Shown here piece after piece: positions 1-9,282 of a stretch of DNA of 64,000 nt. The stretch is from the NCBI GenBank assembly GCA_963710615.1, contig CAVQBF010000024.1:48931-112930 (forward strand). The letters run 5' to 3'. Position 1 is the stretch's first letter. Every line of letters begins with the position of its first letter. The position numbers were made by a program, and so were the translations under genes. The notes under the pieces are model-generated. The model saw only the letters and a list, made by a program, of their open reading frames with translations. It did not search any database and was not told the origin of the DNA. This stretch comes from GCA-2746605 sp963710615 (GTDB taxonomy: Bacteria; Bacteroidota; Ignavibacteria; Ignavibacteriales; Melioribacteraceae).

Positions 1-1174
1 ATTCCTTTCCTGGATCACCAACTTTGGCAAAAGATGGATAAGGTAAAAAAACATTGTTTTGATAGTCTATTATTCTAATAGAGCTAACACCATTTATTGA
101 TCGATTTCCTGGATAATTTGGATCAGCAACGTAAAGTTTGCCCCCCGTAACATCAATTTTGTAAGCTACTAGTGCATGTCCGCCTCCAACATTGGTGTTC
201 CTTATTCCTACAAACTGAGGATTTCCGGTAATTAACATGGAAGTAATAAATGTTTTCCATACTAGGTCGTCGGCAATATCGGTTTGTACATCTGACCACC
301 AACTTTTCCAAACCGCATCTTCTTGCACTGAAGAGGCTAAACGATAACCTAGAGGATTATCTTCCCAAAGTAAGTGTGGTTTCTCACTATCATTTACTTT
401 ATCAAAATGATGAAAGAGTCCTGCTTCTCCGCCTAATTTTTTTTCATAATAATACCACATAGCGGTAATACTTTGTCCTGCACAATGACCACCGGGAGAA
501 ATATGTGAACCAAAATTTATAAATTCCCAATCATCTGTACCGGGTGTAAAACCAGTATTAATTACAGTCTGACCAGAAAGAACACTTTCTTCAATTGATG
601 AAATAACTAAATTGCCTAGACTAATTAAGTCTGATGATTTTTCAAGCGATTTGCTGGATGTAATATTTGATAAATCAAAATGTCTTGTTTCAACAATTAT
701 GTAAGAGTCATTTAGTTCGATTACCGGAAGAGCTTCTAATTTACCAGAAATTTCATCGTATAAAAATCCCATAAGAAATTCATTATTATTCATATTAACC
801 GGGACTTTAACCGATATGGGCATTTCAGAATATCCGCCTCCATTTTTAATAGATATAATTGGTGTAACTGGATTAAAATATTTCCCAAATTTATGATCTG
901 TAATTGATGCAGTTGATACAGTATAATTTCGCGACTCATTATATCCTTTTTCTGGAATTATTATTTCCATTCCATTAATAACTGATTCTGGATTTGAAAT
1001 GATAACTTTCCCTCCATTTGGACCAACATTTTCAGAAATTTCTTCAGTAAAATTTTCAGTGGATATATTACCAATATATGGATTGCTATCGCTGGGAATA
1101 GTTGGGTTGTTATCTTTATCGCATGAATAAAAAACTATAACTATAGACAAAAATAATAAAAGTATTTTTTTCAT
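1..1174 (-). CDS. Lipoprotein with C39-like papain-fold domain (3' end outside window)
   Basis: The frame is open from ATG at 1174 to the left edge, giving at least 391 residues without a stop. The N-terminus is a lipoprotein signal (MKKILLLF...) with lipobox FYSC. The middle resembles an immunoglobulin-like or ZU5-type region. The C-terminal part has Cys231 in GGHCAGQS, His333 in GGGHALVAY and then an ADPNYPG stretch. That Cys/His/Asp order is typical of C39-like papain-fold peptidases. Function is inferred from these motifs only; it could be a protease, an amidase or an inactive relative. It diverges from tgt across a 229-base gap. Confidence is high that it is a gene and moderate for the fold. 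Confidence 0.75.
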   Translation of the reverse strand, partial: MKKILLLFLSIVIVFYSCDKDNNPTIPSDSNPYIGNISTENFTEEISENVGPNGGKVIISNPESVINGMEIIIPEKGYNESRNYTVSTASITDHKFGKYFNPVTPIISIKNGGGYSEMPISVKVPVNMNNNEFLMGFLYDEISGKLEALPVIELNDSYIIVETRHFDLSNITSSKSLEKSSDLISLGNLVISSIEESVLSGQTVINTGFTPGTDDWEFINFGSHISPGGHCAGQSITAMWYYYEKKLGGEAGLFHHFDKVNDSEKPHLLWEDNPLGYRLASSVQEDAVWKSWWSDVQTDIADDLVWKTFITSMLITGNPQFVGIRNTNVGGGHALVAYKIDVTGGKLYVADPNYPGNRSINGVSSIRIIDYQNNVFLPYPSFAKVGDPGKE

Positions 1175-1350
1175 ATTCTTACCAATTATTATATAGGTGA
1201 TAAAATTTTTATTAAAGTCATATTACTTAATTTGAGCAGAATAAGAATGTAAATAAAATACATAAAAAATTAATAAAAAGATCAAGTTATCTTGTGATAT
1301 TTATTTTGTGAAAATAAATGTTAAAAATTATAGTAAATATAATCCTTGAA

Positions 1351-1381
1351 TTGAAATATCCCTTCAATAAACCTATCTTTG
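1351..1381 (+). promoter_or_regulatory. Bacteroidota-type promoter for tgt-yajC
   Basis: TTG at 1351-1353, a 20-base spacer, then TATCTTTG at 1374-1381 matches the Bacteroidota pattern TTTG-N19-21-TAnnTTTG. It sits 22 bases upstream of the tgt start codon. Prediction from pattern only. The rest of the 1175-1403 gap is AT-rich and shows nothing else. Confidence 0.4.
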
Positions 1382-1403
1382 CTACTTAATAATTATACAG
1401 TTC

Positions 1404-2553
1404 ATGAAATTTAACTTACAAGCACAAGACAAAAACAGTAAAGCCCGCGCCGGTTCTTTTGAAACTGATCACGGAATAGTTGAAACCCCTCGCTTTATGC
1501 CAGTCGGTACTCAGGGAACTGTAAAAGCTGTTTCTCAAAAAATTCTTAAAGATGAAATCAAAGCTCCTATAATTATTAGGAAATACTTATCATCTCTATA
1601 TGCGTCCCGGAATGGAAGTAATTGAAGAAGCCGGCGGACTACATAAATTCATGAATTGGGATAATGCCATCTTAACAGACAGCGGCGGATTCCAGATTTA
1701 CAGTCTGGCAGAATTGAGAAAAATAAAGAAGAATGGAGTTGAATTTAAGTCTCATTTAGACGGCTCTAAACACTTTTTTTCACCCGAAATTGTAATTGAT
1801 ATTGAACGGACAATCGGTTCTGACATTATGATGGTTCTTGATGAATGTACACCTTATCCATGTGAATATGATTACGCCGTGAAATCAACACAATTAACCT
1901 CTGATTGGGCAGTTTTAAATAAGGTAGCATTCGAGAATTCCAAGCCCAAATATGATCATGAGCAATATTTGTTCGGAATAGTTCAGGGAAGTGTCTACAA
2001 AGATTTAAGAGAAAAATCGGCACTAGATTTAACAAAATTAGATTTTGATGGCTACGCAATAGGTGGTTTAGCGGTTGGAGAACCGGCTGATGAAATGTAC
2101 AAAATAGTAAATTTTACTACTGACTTTCTACCAGAAAATAAACCAAGATATTTAATGGGTGTCGGTCGACCTGAAAACATTCTTGAAGCAATTGAACGCG
2201 GTGTAGATATGTTCGATTGTGTTATGCCTACAAGAAATGCACGTAATGCTTATTTATTTACAAGCAATGGAATTGTGAGTATTAGAAATTCATCGTACAA
2301 AAATGATTTTACACCCCTTGATAATGAATGCGATTGCTATACTTGCAAAAATTTCACAAAAGCTTATTTACGCCATCTGTTTAACGCAAGGGAAATCTTA
2401 GGTTTGGAGCTTGCCTCAATTCACAATCTTACTTTTTACTTAAATTTGACAAATACTGCACGAGAAAAAATAATTGAAGGCAGTTTTATTGAGTGGAAAG
2501 AAAAAATTATTCGTAAATTAGATGTTAAAATAAATTCAAATTCGGAGGATTAA
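1404..2553 (+). CDS. tgt: tRNA-guanine transglycosylase (queuosine), +1 frameshift
   Basis: Exchanges guanine 34 of GUN-anticodon tRNAs for the queuine precursor preQ1. The N-terminal frame carries the ETPRFMPVGTQGTVK motif. An extra A at 1575 throws the frame; removing it restores the conserved LGNTYHLYMRPG segment and gives 382 residues, normal for the family. The second part contains DSGGFQ with the catalytic-loop aspartate, MGVGRPENILEAIERGVDMFDCVMPTRNARN, and the zinc site CDCYTCKN...H near the C-terminus. The gene directly precedes yajC with no gap, a common arrangement. If the indel is real the enzyme is inactive; sequence error is more likely because all motifs are otherwise intact. 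Confidence 0.9.
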
Positions 2554-2868
2554 ATGAAATTATTGTTTGCAATGGCACCACAAGGCGGGGACGGCGGCAG
2601 CATGGTAAGTACGTTGATCATGTTCGGTGCAATTTTTGCCATTTTTTATTTTATGATCATTAGACCACAGCAGAAAAAAGCTAAAGAAAGAGATGCTTTG
2701 CTAAGTAGTGTTAAAAAAGGTGATAAAATAATTACAGCTAGTGGAATTCATGGAACAATTTCTGGGCTGGATGAAACTACTGTCCTTGTTGATGTTGGTA
2801 ATAATAATAAAATTAAGATGGAACGAAGTGCAATTGGACAAGTAGTTTCCAATAAAGAAACTAAATAA
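2554..2868 (+). CDS. yajC: Preprotein translocase subunit YajC
   Basis: A 104-residue inner-membrane protein that associates with SecDF of the Sec translocon. It has one transmembrane segment (about residues 20-42), followed by the family signature IRPQQKKAKERDALLSSVKKGDKIIT and a small cytoplasmic beta domain with ITASGIHGTISG. The ATG follows a good ribosome site (GGAGG at 2546-2550) that lies in the end of tgt, so the two genes are co-transcribed. SecD and SecF are not in the window. Length and motifs are typical. Confidence 0.95.
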   Translation: MKLLFAMAPQGGDGGSMVSTLIMFGAIFAIFYFMIIRPQQKKAKERDALLSSVKKGDKIITASGIHGTISGLDETTVLVDVGNNNKIKMERSAIGQVVSNKETK

Positions 2869-2900
2869 CTTTATATTATTTATTTTGATTCCACTGCTTC

Positions 2901-3035
2901 GACATTCTCAGCAATCTGAGTGACTCGTTACTTTTGTCATTTCAGAAATTTGTTTTTGGAAATCCAGAAATACTAATTCGCTTAATTAGTGTTCTTGCCC
3001 ACTGGCAGGCAGGTTTACCGGAACGATAAGACACT
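2901..3035. repeat. Intergenic hairpins after yajC
   Basis: This 214-base gap holds two small perfect hairpins: CTCAG-CAAT-CTGAG (2907-2920) and ACTAATT-CGCTT-AATTAGT (2972-2990). Around them is TGTCATTTCAG-like text resembling the interspersed TGTCATT repeats found further on. Neither hairpin is followed by a T-run, so an intrinsic terminator is not supported. It is probably decayed repeat sequence. Confidence 0.35.
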
Positions 3036-3082
3036 TTATTAATACTAGTCAATAGTATTTTTAATCAATTTGTAAAACTATT

Positions 3083-3967
3083 ATGAAAGAACTATCAATC
3101 AAAAAAAACTTTTTGGGATTAGAAAAAAAATATTCTAGGTATAATAAATCTAAAATAGTAATTCTTCAGGCACCACTGGAAAAAACTGTTAGTTACGGTA
3201 AGGGCACAAAAGATGGTCCCAAAGAAATTCTTAAAGCCTCCCATTATGTTGAGTTTTTTGATGAAGAATTAAACAAAGAACTTGCTTTTGACGAAGGGAT
3301 TTGTACTCTTGATGAAATTATACTTGGAAAGCTAAGTACTAAAAAATCAATAGATAAAATTTACAAAGAAGTAAAAAAGCATATTGAAACTGAAAAATTT
3401 GTTGTAACACTTGGGGGTGAACATTCATTATCTTCTGCACCAATAAAAGCTCACTATGAGAAATACGAAAATCTTTCCATTCTTCAAATAGATGCGCACT
3501 CAGATTTTAGAGATAGCTACGAGGGAAGTAAATATTCCCATGCTTCTGTAATGGCAAGAGTTGCTGAATTCACTAAAGATATTATTCAAGTTGGTATCAG
3601 AGCACAATGTAAAGAAGAATACGATTTCATCAAGCAAAATAAAATTACGACATTTTATGCACGAGAAATTAGGGAAAATAAATACACAAAAAATTGGCAG
3701 CAGAAAGTTGTAAATTCACTAAAGGATAACGTTTACATTACTTTTGATGTTGATGGATTTGATCCATCAGTAATTTCAGCTACTGGCACGCCAGAACCTG
3801 GTGGATTATTCTGGGATGAAACGATGAATCTGCTTAAACATGTTGGTAAAAATAAGAATATAGTTGGTTTTGATGTTGTTGAACTCGCTTCAAGTAAAAA
3901 TGATGTTTCAAGTAGTTTTAATGCCGCCAAATTGGTTTATAAAATTCTTAATTATGCATTTTCATAG
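3083..3967 (+). CDS. speB: Agmatinase/arginase-family ureohydrolase
   Basis: A 294-residue ureohydrolase, most likely agmatinase (agmatine to putrescine and urea). Binuclear manganese ligands are visible: His114 in GGEHSLS, Asp137/His139/Asp141 in IDAHSDFRD, and the FDVDGFDPS motif near residue 222. SHASVMARV and GTPEPGG are also family signatures. Arginase or formiminoglutamase activity cannot be excluded from sequence. It stands alone, with no arginine decarboxylase next to it. The arginine released by the putative cyanophycin locus further right could feed such an enzyme, but no direct link is visible. Confidence 0.85.
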   Translation: MKELSIKKNFLGLEKKYSRYNKSKIVILQAPLEKTVSYGKGTKDGPKEILKASHYVEFFDEELNKELAFDEGICTLDEIILGKLSTKKSIDKIYKEVKKHIETEKFVVTLGGEHSLSSAPIKAHYEKYENLSILQIDAHSDFRDSYEGSKYSHASVMARVAEFTKDIIQVGIRAQCKEEYDFIKQNKITTFYAREIRENKYTKNWQQKVVNSLKDNVYITFDVDGFDPSVISATGTPEPGGLFWDETMNLLKHVGKNKNIVGFDVVELASSKNDVSSSFNAAKLVYKILNYAFS

Positions 3968-3981
3968 GTAGAATTTATATT

Positions 3982-4110
3982 TGTCATCTTGAAGGAAACA
4001 AGCGACGGAAAGATCCCTAGGACTAAGAATAAGGGAATTTCCAAACTGACTCCCAAATGAAGCAAGACTGCAAAAGTCACTCATTCTTTATGGCATTTCT
4101 CCAAAACTTA
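3982..4110. repeat. Degenerate TGTCATT-type intergenic repeat
   Basis: The gap between speB and nfeD begins with TGTCATCTTGAAGGAAACAA and continues with text reminiscent of the TGTCATTCTGA...GAATCTC hairpin family seen at 9.2 and 11.3 kb. The right arm is not clearly preserved. Treated as a decayed copy. Confidence 0.35.
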
Positions 4111-4176
4111 TCAATTGAATTTAACTTCAAACTTTTTTATATATAACTTATTAAAAATCACCTTTGGGTAAATACT

Positions 4177-5493
4177 TTGAAACGAATAATACTTGTACTA
4201 ATAACACTCATATCATTTTCAACTTTGAACATTGCTCAAGAAAAAGTTTATGTTGCAGAAATTGAAGGAATGATAGATTTGGGCCTGGCGCCATACGTTA
4301 AAAGGGTTGTTGAAGAAGCTGACCAAAATGCAGCTGAAGCAATAATATTTAAAATTAACACATTCGGCGGAAGAGTTGATGCAGCTACACAAATTAAAGA
4401 TGCGATAATTAATTCGCCTGTAAAGACTATTGCATTTATCGATAAGCGTGCGATTTCTGCAGGTGCACTTATTTCACTTTCTTGTGATGAAATTGTCATG
4501 GTCCCCGGGGCTTCAATTGGAGCAACAACTGTTGTCGATCAATCCGGACAGAAACAATCCGAGAAGAATCAATCTTATATGCGGGCAGAAATGCGAGCAA
4601 CTGCTGAACGTACTGGAAGACGAACTGATATTGCCGAAGGAATGGTAGATGAAACTGTTGTGGTTGAGGGTTTGGTAGATAGTACAAAATTAATTACTCT
4701 TACTTCTGAAGAAGCGTTAAAGTATGGTATTGCTGATTCAGTAATCTCTGATTTTAGTTCATTGCTGGAGGCGTATGATTTACAAGATGCTGAGGTGGTA
4801 AGTTTAGACAGTAATTGGGCAGAAGATTTTATCCGCTTTCTAAATAATCCAATTATAACATCGATTTTATTGATGGTGGCTTTAGTTGGAATGTTTACTG
4901 AAATTAAAACACCAGGCTGGGGATTACCCGGAACAGCTGCTGTAGTTGCTTTGGCGCTTTTCTTTGGTGCAGGATATATTCTGGAATTGGCATCGATTAT
5001 AGAAATTATAATTTTTATTGCAGGAGTTATATTATTAATAACTGAAGTATTTCTTGTGCCCGGTTTTGGTATATTTGGTGCTGTCGGAATTATATTAGTT
5101 ATTGGCAGTCTATTTTTAGGTTTAATATCGGACTTTCCACTAGTAAATTGGGAAATGATACAAATGGCAACAATACAACTTGCAGTAGCGTTTATCTTAG
5201 CAATTATAGTCATTTATCTTTTATTAAAGAACTTGCCCAAAACGCAAATATGGAATAAACTGGTTCTTCAAAGAAATATTGATGCGGGATCAGGGTATAC
5301 TTCTGATGTTAAATTAAAAGAACTTCTTGGTAAGAAGGGGAAAGCTCTTACTGATCTTAGACCAAGCGGTACAGCAATTATTGAAAATAGCAGGATTGAT
5401 GTAGTGACCGGTGGGGAGTACATTACCAAGGGTACAAAGGTTGTTGTAATTGATGAAGAAGGCTCTAAGATTGTTGTAGAGAAGAGTAAATAA
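4177..5493 (+). CDS. nfeD: NfeD-family membrane protein with ClpP-like protease domain
   Basis: A 438-residue protein with a signal peptide, an N-terminal ClpP/crotonase-like domain (about 25-215), four to five membrane helices (about 225-350) and a C-terminal OB-fold NfeD domain (GKKGKALTDLRPSG...). The nucleophile serine is in ISAGALISLS. The region aligning with the catalytic-lysine segment of archaeal homologues reads TAERTGRR, with no lysine in the expected place. It starts with TTG at 4177 (MKRIILVL); no ATG fits better. The family is tied to membrane microdomains and stomatin/flotillin quality control, but no stomatin gene is adjacent. Protease activity is uncertain. Confidence 0.85.
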   Translation: MKRIILVLITLISFSTLNIAQEKVYVAEIEGMIDLGLAPYVKRVVEEADQNAAEAIIFKINTFGGRVDAATQIKDAIINSPVKTIAFIDKRAISAGALISLSCDEIVMVPGASIGATTVVDQSGQKQSEKNQSYMRAEMRATAERTGRRTDIAEGMVDETVVVEGLVDSTKLITLTSEEALKYGIADSVISDFSSLLEAYDLQDAEVVSLDSNWAEDFIRFLNNPIITSILLMVALVGMFTEIKTPGWGLPGTAAVVALALFFGAGYILELASIIEIIIFIAGVILLITEVFLVPGFGIFGAVGIILVIGSLFLGLISDFPLVNWEMIQMATIQLAVAFILAIIVIYLLLKNLPKTQIWNKLVLQRNIDAGSGYTSDVKLKELLGKKGKALTDLRPSGTAIIENSRIDVVTGGEYITKGTKVVVIDEEGSKIVVEKSK

Positions 5494-5675
5494 CTTAATT
5501 TGAAAATATCTCAAAAAGTGATATAACTAGATTCAGGACGAACATTTTTTATTTTAATTGAGATCTCTGATAAACCCAATTTATAGTACTTTGTTGCGGA
5601 GAATGTTACACAACTAAAACTTGTGTCACGCCAATTTTGCCTTTTCAGTTCAGGCATCTATATGTTTAATTTTTA

Positions 5676-5741
5676 CTCAATATTCTATTGATTCCGGGAT
5701 TGTAAACAGCCCAAACCGGAATAATAGAAATTACAATTGAG
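5676..5741. terminator. Long inverted repeat between convergent genes
   Basis: In the 378-base gap between nfeD (+) and a minus-strand lipoprotein gene, 5683-5697 (TTCTATTGATTCCGG) pairs with 5716-5729 (CCGGAATAATAGAA) with one bulge, flanked by CTCAAT/ATTGAG. The stem is long enough to be a bidirectional terminator, although no clean T-run follows. The rest of 5494-5871 shows no gene. Confidence 0.4.
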
Positions 5742-5871
5742 TTCTTCAACATTCCCTGCTATCTGCAAGTTTGATTATACTTTCATATTTAAAGAATTTT
5801 TCAGGGAAAAGATTGACGACTTTGTATAACTCTAGAAAAAAAATTATCAACACATTAAATGTATATGTTGC

Positions 5872-6894
5872 TTATAACAAAGTTACAATATTTGTGTTAT
5901 TAGAAATATCCCGTTTAGTGCTTTTTAAAGGATTACCATTTGCATCAACACCTTCAATAAACATTGCCATTTCCAAACTGGTATTTGATTCAGATTTTTC
6001 TACTAAACCCCTGGTATAATTATAACTCAGTTTACCTTCTGCTTGAAGATTCGGCTGAGAGAAAGTATATCTGACTCCTTGTTCATTAACGACATTATTA
6101 CCACTTACACTGATAAATAAATTGGAAGTAATTGCAGCTGTTGTATCTTTATCAAAATTTAAATTAGTAACTCTAAAAACAGCGGTATTCTCAACATTAA
6201 ACACTCCAAGTGGAGTATTATATTTTAATTGCCAAGTAGAATCCACTCCAACCTCATCTTCCGCAACAACTTTGAATATCTGTTGGGTTAACGGCATTAA
6301 TGTGCCGTTTGCAATATTTGTTCTCATTTGTTCTTTAGTCTTTGCCGATAACGTATCCGGTACTTTTTGAATTTCCAGAATATTTCTCATTATTCTATTC
6401 ACGTTTTCAACATTTATTACTTGCCCAATTTCGTTAACACTGATTAGGAAAGGTACTTTCTTTACCGATTCATAATCAACAAACTGTGCTCTTTCTCTAG
6501 TTGAATAAATGAACTTCGAATCGTACTTCATTGACTGACCATTAAAAATTGTTTCTGCAGTTATTGAACTAATTCGAACTTCAATATTAGCTGTATTATT
6601 ATCATCAACACTTTTAACTAAAAAATTAAATCTGTATGTAGCGTTTTGTGTAATTTCATTTGCAATAGTAGTATCTGCAGTGATTTCTTCACTGCTGACA
6701 GCTTTAGTTTGGAGTTTATAAGAAAATTTATCACCTTTCTTAAATTTATATCTTAATTGTAAAACTGGACCTTTTTCTTTAATTGTTTCAACAATCTTTT
6801 TATCATTAGAATTATTTTCTTTTTTTGTTTCTTCATCTTTCCCGCAACTAACAAGAAATAATAATGCTAAAAACGCTATGAATAATTTTTTCAT
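5872..6894 (-). CDS. DUF6263-type lipoprotein
   Basis: A 340-residue lipoprotein: signal MKKLFIAFLALLFLVSC with lipobox LVSC, a short Lys/Glu/Asn linker, then a beta-rich domain beginning LRYKFKKGDKFSYKLQ, characteristic of DUF6263. The family has no established function. The C-terminus is hydrophilic and there is no T9SS tag. It lies 12 bases downstream of the NamZ gene and is probably co-transcribed with it. An envelope location is secure; the role is unknown. Confidence 0.75.
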   Translation of the reverse strand: MKKLFIAFLALLFLVSCGKDEETKKENNSNDKKIVETIKEKGPVLQLRYKFKKGDKFSYKLQTKAVSSEEITADTTIANEITQNATYRFNFLVKSVDDNNTANIEVRISSITAETIFNGQSMKYDSKFIYSTRERAQFVDYESVKKVPFLISVNEIGQVINVENVNRIMRNILEIQKVPDTLSAKTKEQMRTNIANGTLMPLTQQIFKVVAEDEVGVDSTWQLKYNTPLGVFNVENTAVFRVTNLNFDKDTTAAITSNLFISVSGNNVVNEQGVRYTFSQPNLQAEGKLSYNYTRGLVEKSESNTSLEMAMFIEGVDANGNPLKSTKRDISNNTNIVTLL

Positions 6895-6906
6895 TTATCC
6901 TCTAAA

Positions 6907-8172
6907 CTAATAAAGTAAAAACTGTTCTCTAATATTTTTGAATTCTTCAAGTTTTTTTTGATACTCATCAATTATTACATCTGGAGTTGCTCCGCTGAGA
7001 ATTGCCTCTCTAAATGATGTACTTCCCCAAAGTCGGTCAATAGATCTTTCTCTAAAAGTAAAATCTTCAGGGTACATTTTATGAATTGTGTATATAAGTT
7101 TTACTGCAAATTCTATTGGTTGAAATCTCTCTCGATCTGTAACTTTGATATTTATTCCATTGCATAATTTACTTTCATATTTTGGTGAAGAAGCCATATT
7201 TGGAATTGCAACAGGAGTATAAGAAGTATCGCTGAGTTGAACACCGTCAATATTAAATTTATTAATTTCTGAAATAACTTCTTCTGAATTTATGTAGGGA
7301 CTACCAATTGTTAAAAAAGGCGAATATGTCCCACGACCTTCAGAAATATTTGTCCCTTCGATTAAACACAATCCTGGATAGACAATTGCGGTTTCTAGAT
7401 TCGGCATATTTGGACTTGGTTTTACCCAAGGAATATTGCAATCATCAAAATAATATTCACGTTTCCAATTTTTCATTTTGATAACTTTGAGATCAGCTGG
7501 TTTATCTGTTCCCAAAATTTCGGTTCTGTTAAAAAATAATGACAATTCACCAATTGTCATACCATGGCGGATTGGCATTTCTGCAATACCCACAAAAGTT
7601 TTATACTCCGGATCAAGCATCGGTCCTTCAACTCTAACACCGTTAATTGGATTTGGTCTATCCAGAATAATTACTGGAATATTATTCTCTGCTGCGGCTT
7701 TAATTGTATAATACATGGTGGAAATATAAGTGTAAAATCTTGCACCAATATCTTGAATATCAAATATTAGAATATCAACATTCTCAAGCATTTCTTGAGT
7801 AGGCTGACGAGTTGCCCCGTAAAGAGAATATACTGGTATTCCAGTTTTAGAATCTTTCCCGTCACTAATCGTAATTCCATCCGGAGCATCGCCGCGGATA
7901 CCATGTTCAGGACCAAAAAGAGCAACAATACTTATATCATCAATTCTTTTTAATGCATCGACTAGATGAATCCCGCTATTTAGTATAGCTGTATGATTTG
8001 TAACAATACCTAAATTATTATTTTTAATTAGATCAAGATGCTCTAGTAATAAAACATCCGCACCAGGTTTTACAGAAATTTTTTCATCATTTTTTTCTGC
8101 ACAACCGACTGAAAGAAAGGAAATAAAAAAAAGTATTATTATAGCTGCAAATAGTTTTTTGTAAGTATCCAT
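6907..8172 (-). CDS. namZ: NamZ-type exo-beta-N-acetylmuramidase (DUF1343) lipoprotein
   Basis: About 420 residues. The ATG at 8172 (MDTYKKLFAAIIILFF) gives a lipoprotein signal with lipobox SVGC; an upstream in-frame start would lengthen it without a plausible signal, so I chose 8172. DUF1343 hallmarks are GIVTNHTAIL, ALFGPEHGIRGDAPDG, FDIQDIGARFYTY, ILDRPNPI and PSPNMPNLETA. The family releases N-acetylmuramic acid from the non-reducing end of peptidoglycan fragments, pointing to cell-wall recycling in the periplasm. The 5' end overlaps the NUDIX gene by 34 bases, so the genes are coupled. Confidence 0.88.
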   Translation of the reverse strand: MDTYKKLFAAIIILFFISFLSVGCAEKNDEKISVKPGADVLLLEHLDLIKNNNLGIVTNHTAILNSGIHLVDALKRIDDISIVALFGPEHGIRGDAPDGITISDGKDSKTGIPVYSLYGATRQPTQEMLENVDILIFDIQDIGARFYTYISTMYYTIKAAAENNIPVIILDRPNPINGVRVEGPMLDPEYKTFVGIAEMPIRHGMTIGELSLFFNRTEILGTDKPADLKVIKMKNWKREYYFDDCNIPWVKPSPNMPNLETAIVYPGLCLIEGTNISEGRGTYSPFLTIGSPYINSEEVISEINKFNIDGVQLSDTSYTPVAIPNMASSPKYESKLCNGINIKVTDRERFQPIEFAVKLIYTIHKMYPEDFTFRERSIDRLWGSTSFREAILSGATPDVIIDEYQKKLEEFKNIREQFLLY

Positions 8173-8675
8173 GCCGATAATGTTAATCCATCCCAAATTT
8201 TATTTTGTTTAATTAGTTTTTCAAAATCTCTGATTGACATTTTGACTATTTCAAATTCTTCTGTTGAATCATGTTGAAGGGGAGAATCGAATAAGTCCCT
8301 TCCAATAAAAACAGAACACATTTCATCAGATGCACCGGTGTAAGGTGAAAACTCACCGACATATTTTATCTTTCCGCTCTTGCCGGTTTCCTCACGTAAT
8401 TCCTTAATTGCATTCTCCTCTTTGCTTAATCCATCTTCAACAGATCCGCAAGGAAACTCAAGACTTTCTTTTTGATTGAGGTAACGATATTGATTAACTA
8501 AAAGAAGTTGATCATCGGATAAAAAAGGGACCACCATTGTCGATCCATTAGTATTTACGTAATGGTATTCGCCTTTTGTTCCATCTTCAATTTCAAAAGT
8601 ATCTAAATTATATTTCCAATGATCATTCGCAAAAACAGTTTTCTGATCAAGCTTTTTCCACTTTTTAAGACTCAT
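8139..8675 (-). CDS. NUDIX hydrolase, ADP-ribose pyrophosphatase type
   Basis: A 178-residue cytoplasmic NUDIX protein. The Nudix box Gx5Ex7REExGU is present (G...EENAIKELREETGK). The N-terminal VVPFLSDDQLLLVNQYRY and downstream EFSPYTGASDEMCSVFIG resemble ADP-ribose pyrophosphatases (NudF group). The start ATG overlaps the ndk stop in a TAATG arrangement, so translation is coupled. Substrate preference (ADP-ribose or another NDP-sugar) cannot be read from sequence. Confidence 0.88.
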   Translation of the reverse strand: MSLKKWKKLDQKTVFANDHWKYNLDTFEIEDGTKGEYHYVNTNGSTMVVPFLSDDQLLLVNQYRYLNQKESLEFPCGSVEDGLSKEENAIKELREETGKSGKIKYVGEFSPYTGASDEMCSVFIGRDLFDSPLQHDSTEEFEIVKMSIRDFEKLIKQNKIWDGLTLSAWILTKNYLQL

Positions 8676-9106
8676 TAAAAACCGTTGTTTTCAAGCAATT
8701 CTTTTCTTGAGAAAAAGTGTGAAATTTCAATTGCTGCATTTTCATCTGAGTCGGAGCCGTGAACAATATTTCTCTCAATACTTTCTGCGTATAATTTTCT
8801 AATGGTTCCTTCTTCAGCATTTTCAGGATTTGTAGCGCCAATAAGTTTTCTGAAATCAGCGACTGCATTTTCTTTTTCTAATGCTATTGGCACGCAAGGT
8901 CCCGAAGTCATATAAGCCATTAAGTCGTTAAAAAATGGACGTTCTTTATGAATTTCATAAAATCCTCCGGCTGAATCGTTTGTCAGCTTAGTCATTTTCA
9001 TTCCAAGAATTTTAAATCCGGCTTCATTTATTTTTTGAACTACTTGACCAATTAAATTTTTCTCAACACAATCCGGTTTTAATATTGCTAATGTTCTGTT
9101 TGCCAA
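8675..9106 (-). CDS. ndk: Nucleoside-diphosphate kinase
   Basis: Transfers gamma-phosphate between nucleoside tri- and diphosphates through a phosphohistidine. From TTG at 9106 the protein begins MANRTLAILKPDCV, the usual Ndk N-terminus, with a Shine-Dalgarno GGAG at 9114-9117. A longer in-frame start at 9157 adds a basic non-homologous extension and is rejected. The active-site histidine is in NIVHGSDSDENAAIEI. The length of 143 residues is normal. Its stop overlaps the following NUDIX start. Confidence 0.95.
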   Translation of the reverse strand: MANRTLAILKPDCVEKNLIGQVVQKINEAGFKILGMKMTKLTNDSAGGFYEIHKERPFFNDLMAYMTSGPCVPIALEKENAVADFRKLIGATNPENAEEGTIRKLYAESIERNIVHGSDSDENAAIEISHFFSRKELLENNGF

Positions 9107-9165
9107 AATACTTCTCCGTAAATTTTTATTAAAGTAAAATTGTAATGTCTTATTCAATTAAAAGA

Positions 9166-9273
9166 ATTGTCATTCTGAGGAGTCCGCCAGCCGACAGACG
9201 CCGTGAGAATCTCTTAAATAAATTGCACAGAGATTTCTCACCCAACAAAAAAGTTGGGGTTCGAAATGACAAT
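9166..9273. repeat. TGTCATT/AATGACA hairpin repeat, copy A
   Basis: A roughly 108-base element between sucD and ndk bounded by ATTGTCATT (9166-9174) and AATGACAAT (9265-9273). GAGAATCTC/GAGATTTCTC arms lie inside, with a perfect CCCAAC-A6-GTTGGG hairpin at 9241-9258. The whole element can fold into one long imperfect hairpin. Similar elements occur at 11.16-11.54 kb, so this is an interspersed intergenic family. Confidence 0.65.
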
Positions 9274-9282
9274 GGTTAAAAA

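Noticed and set aside
1570..1580. Programmed frameshifting in tgt or in the other shifted genes
   Set aside because: There is no shared slippery heptamer, stop-codon context or downstream structure, and shifts occur in both directions in unrelated genes.
4575..5213. Long minus-strand frame opposite nfeD
   Set aside because: It is a shadow of a well-supported gene; its isoleucine/lysine/serine-rich translation resembles no family.
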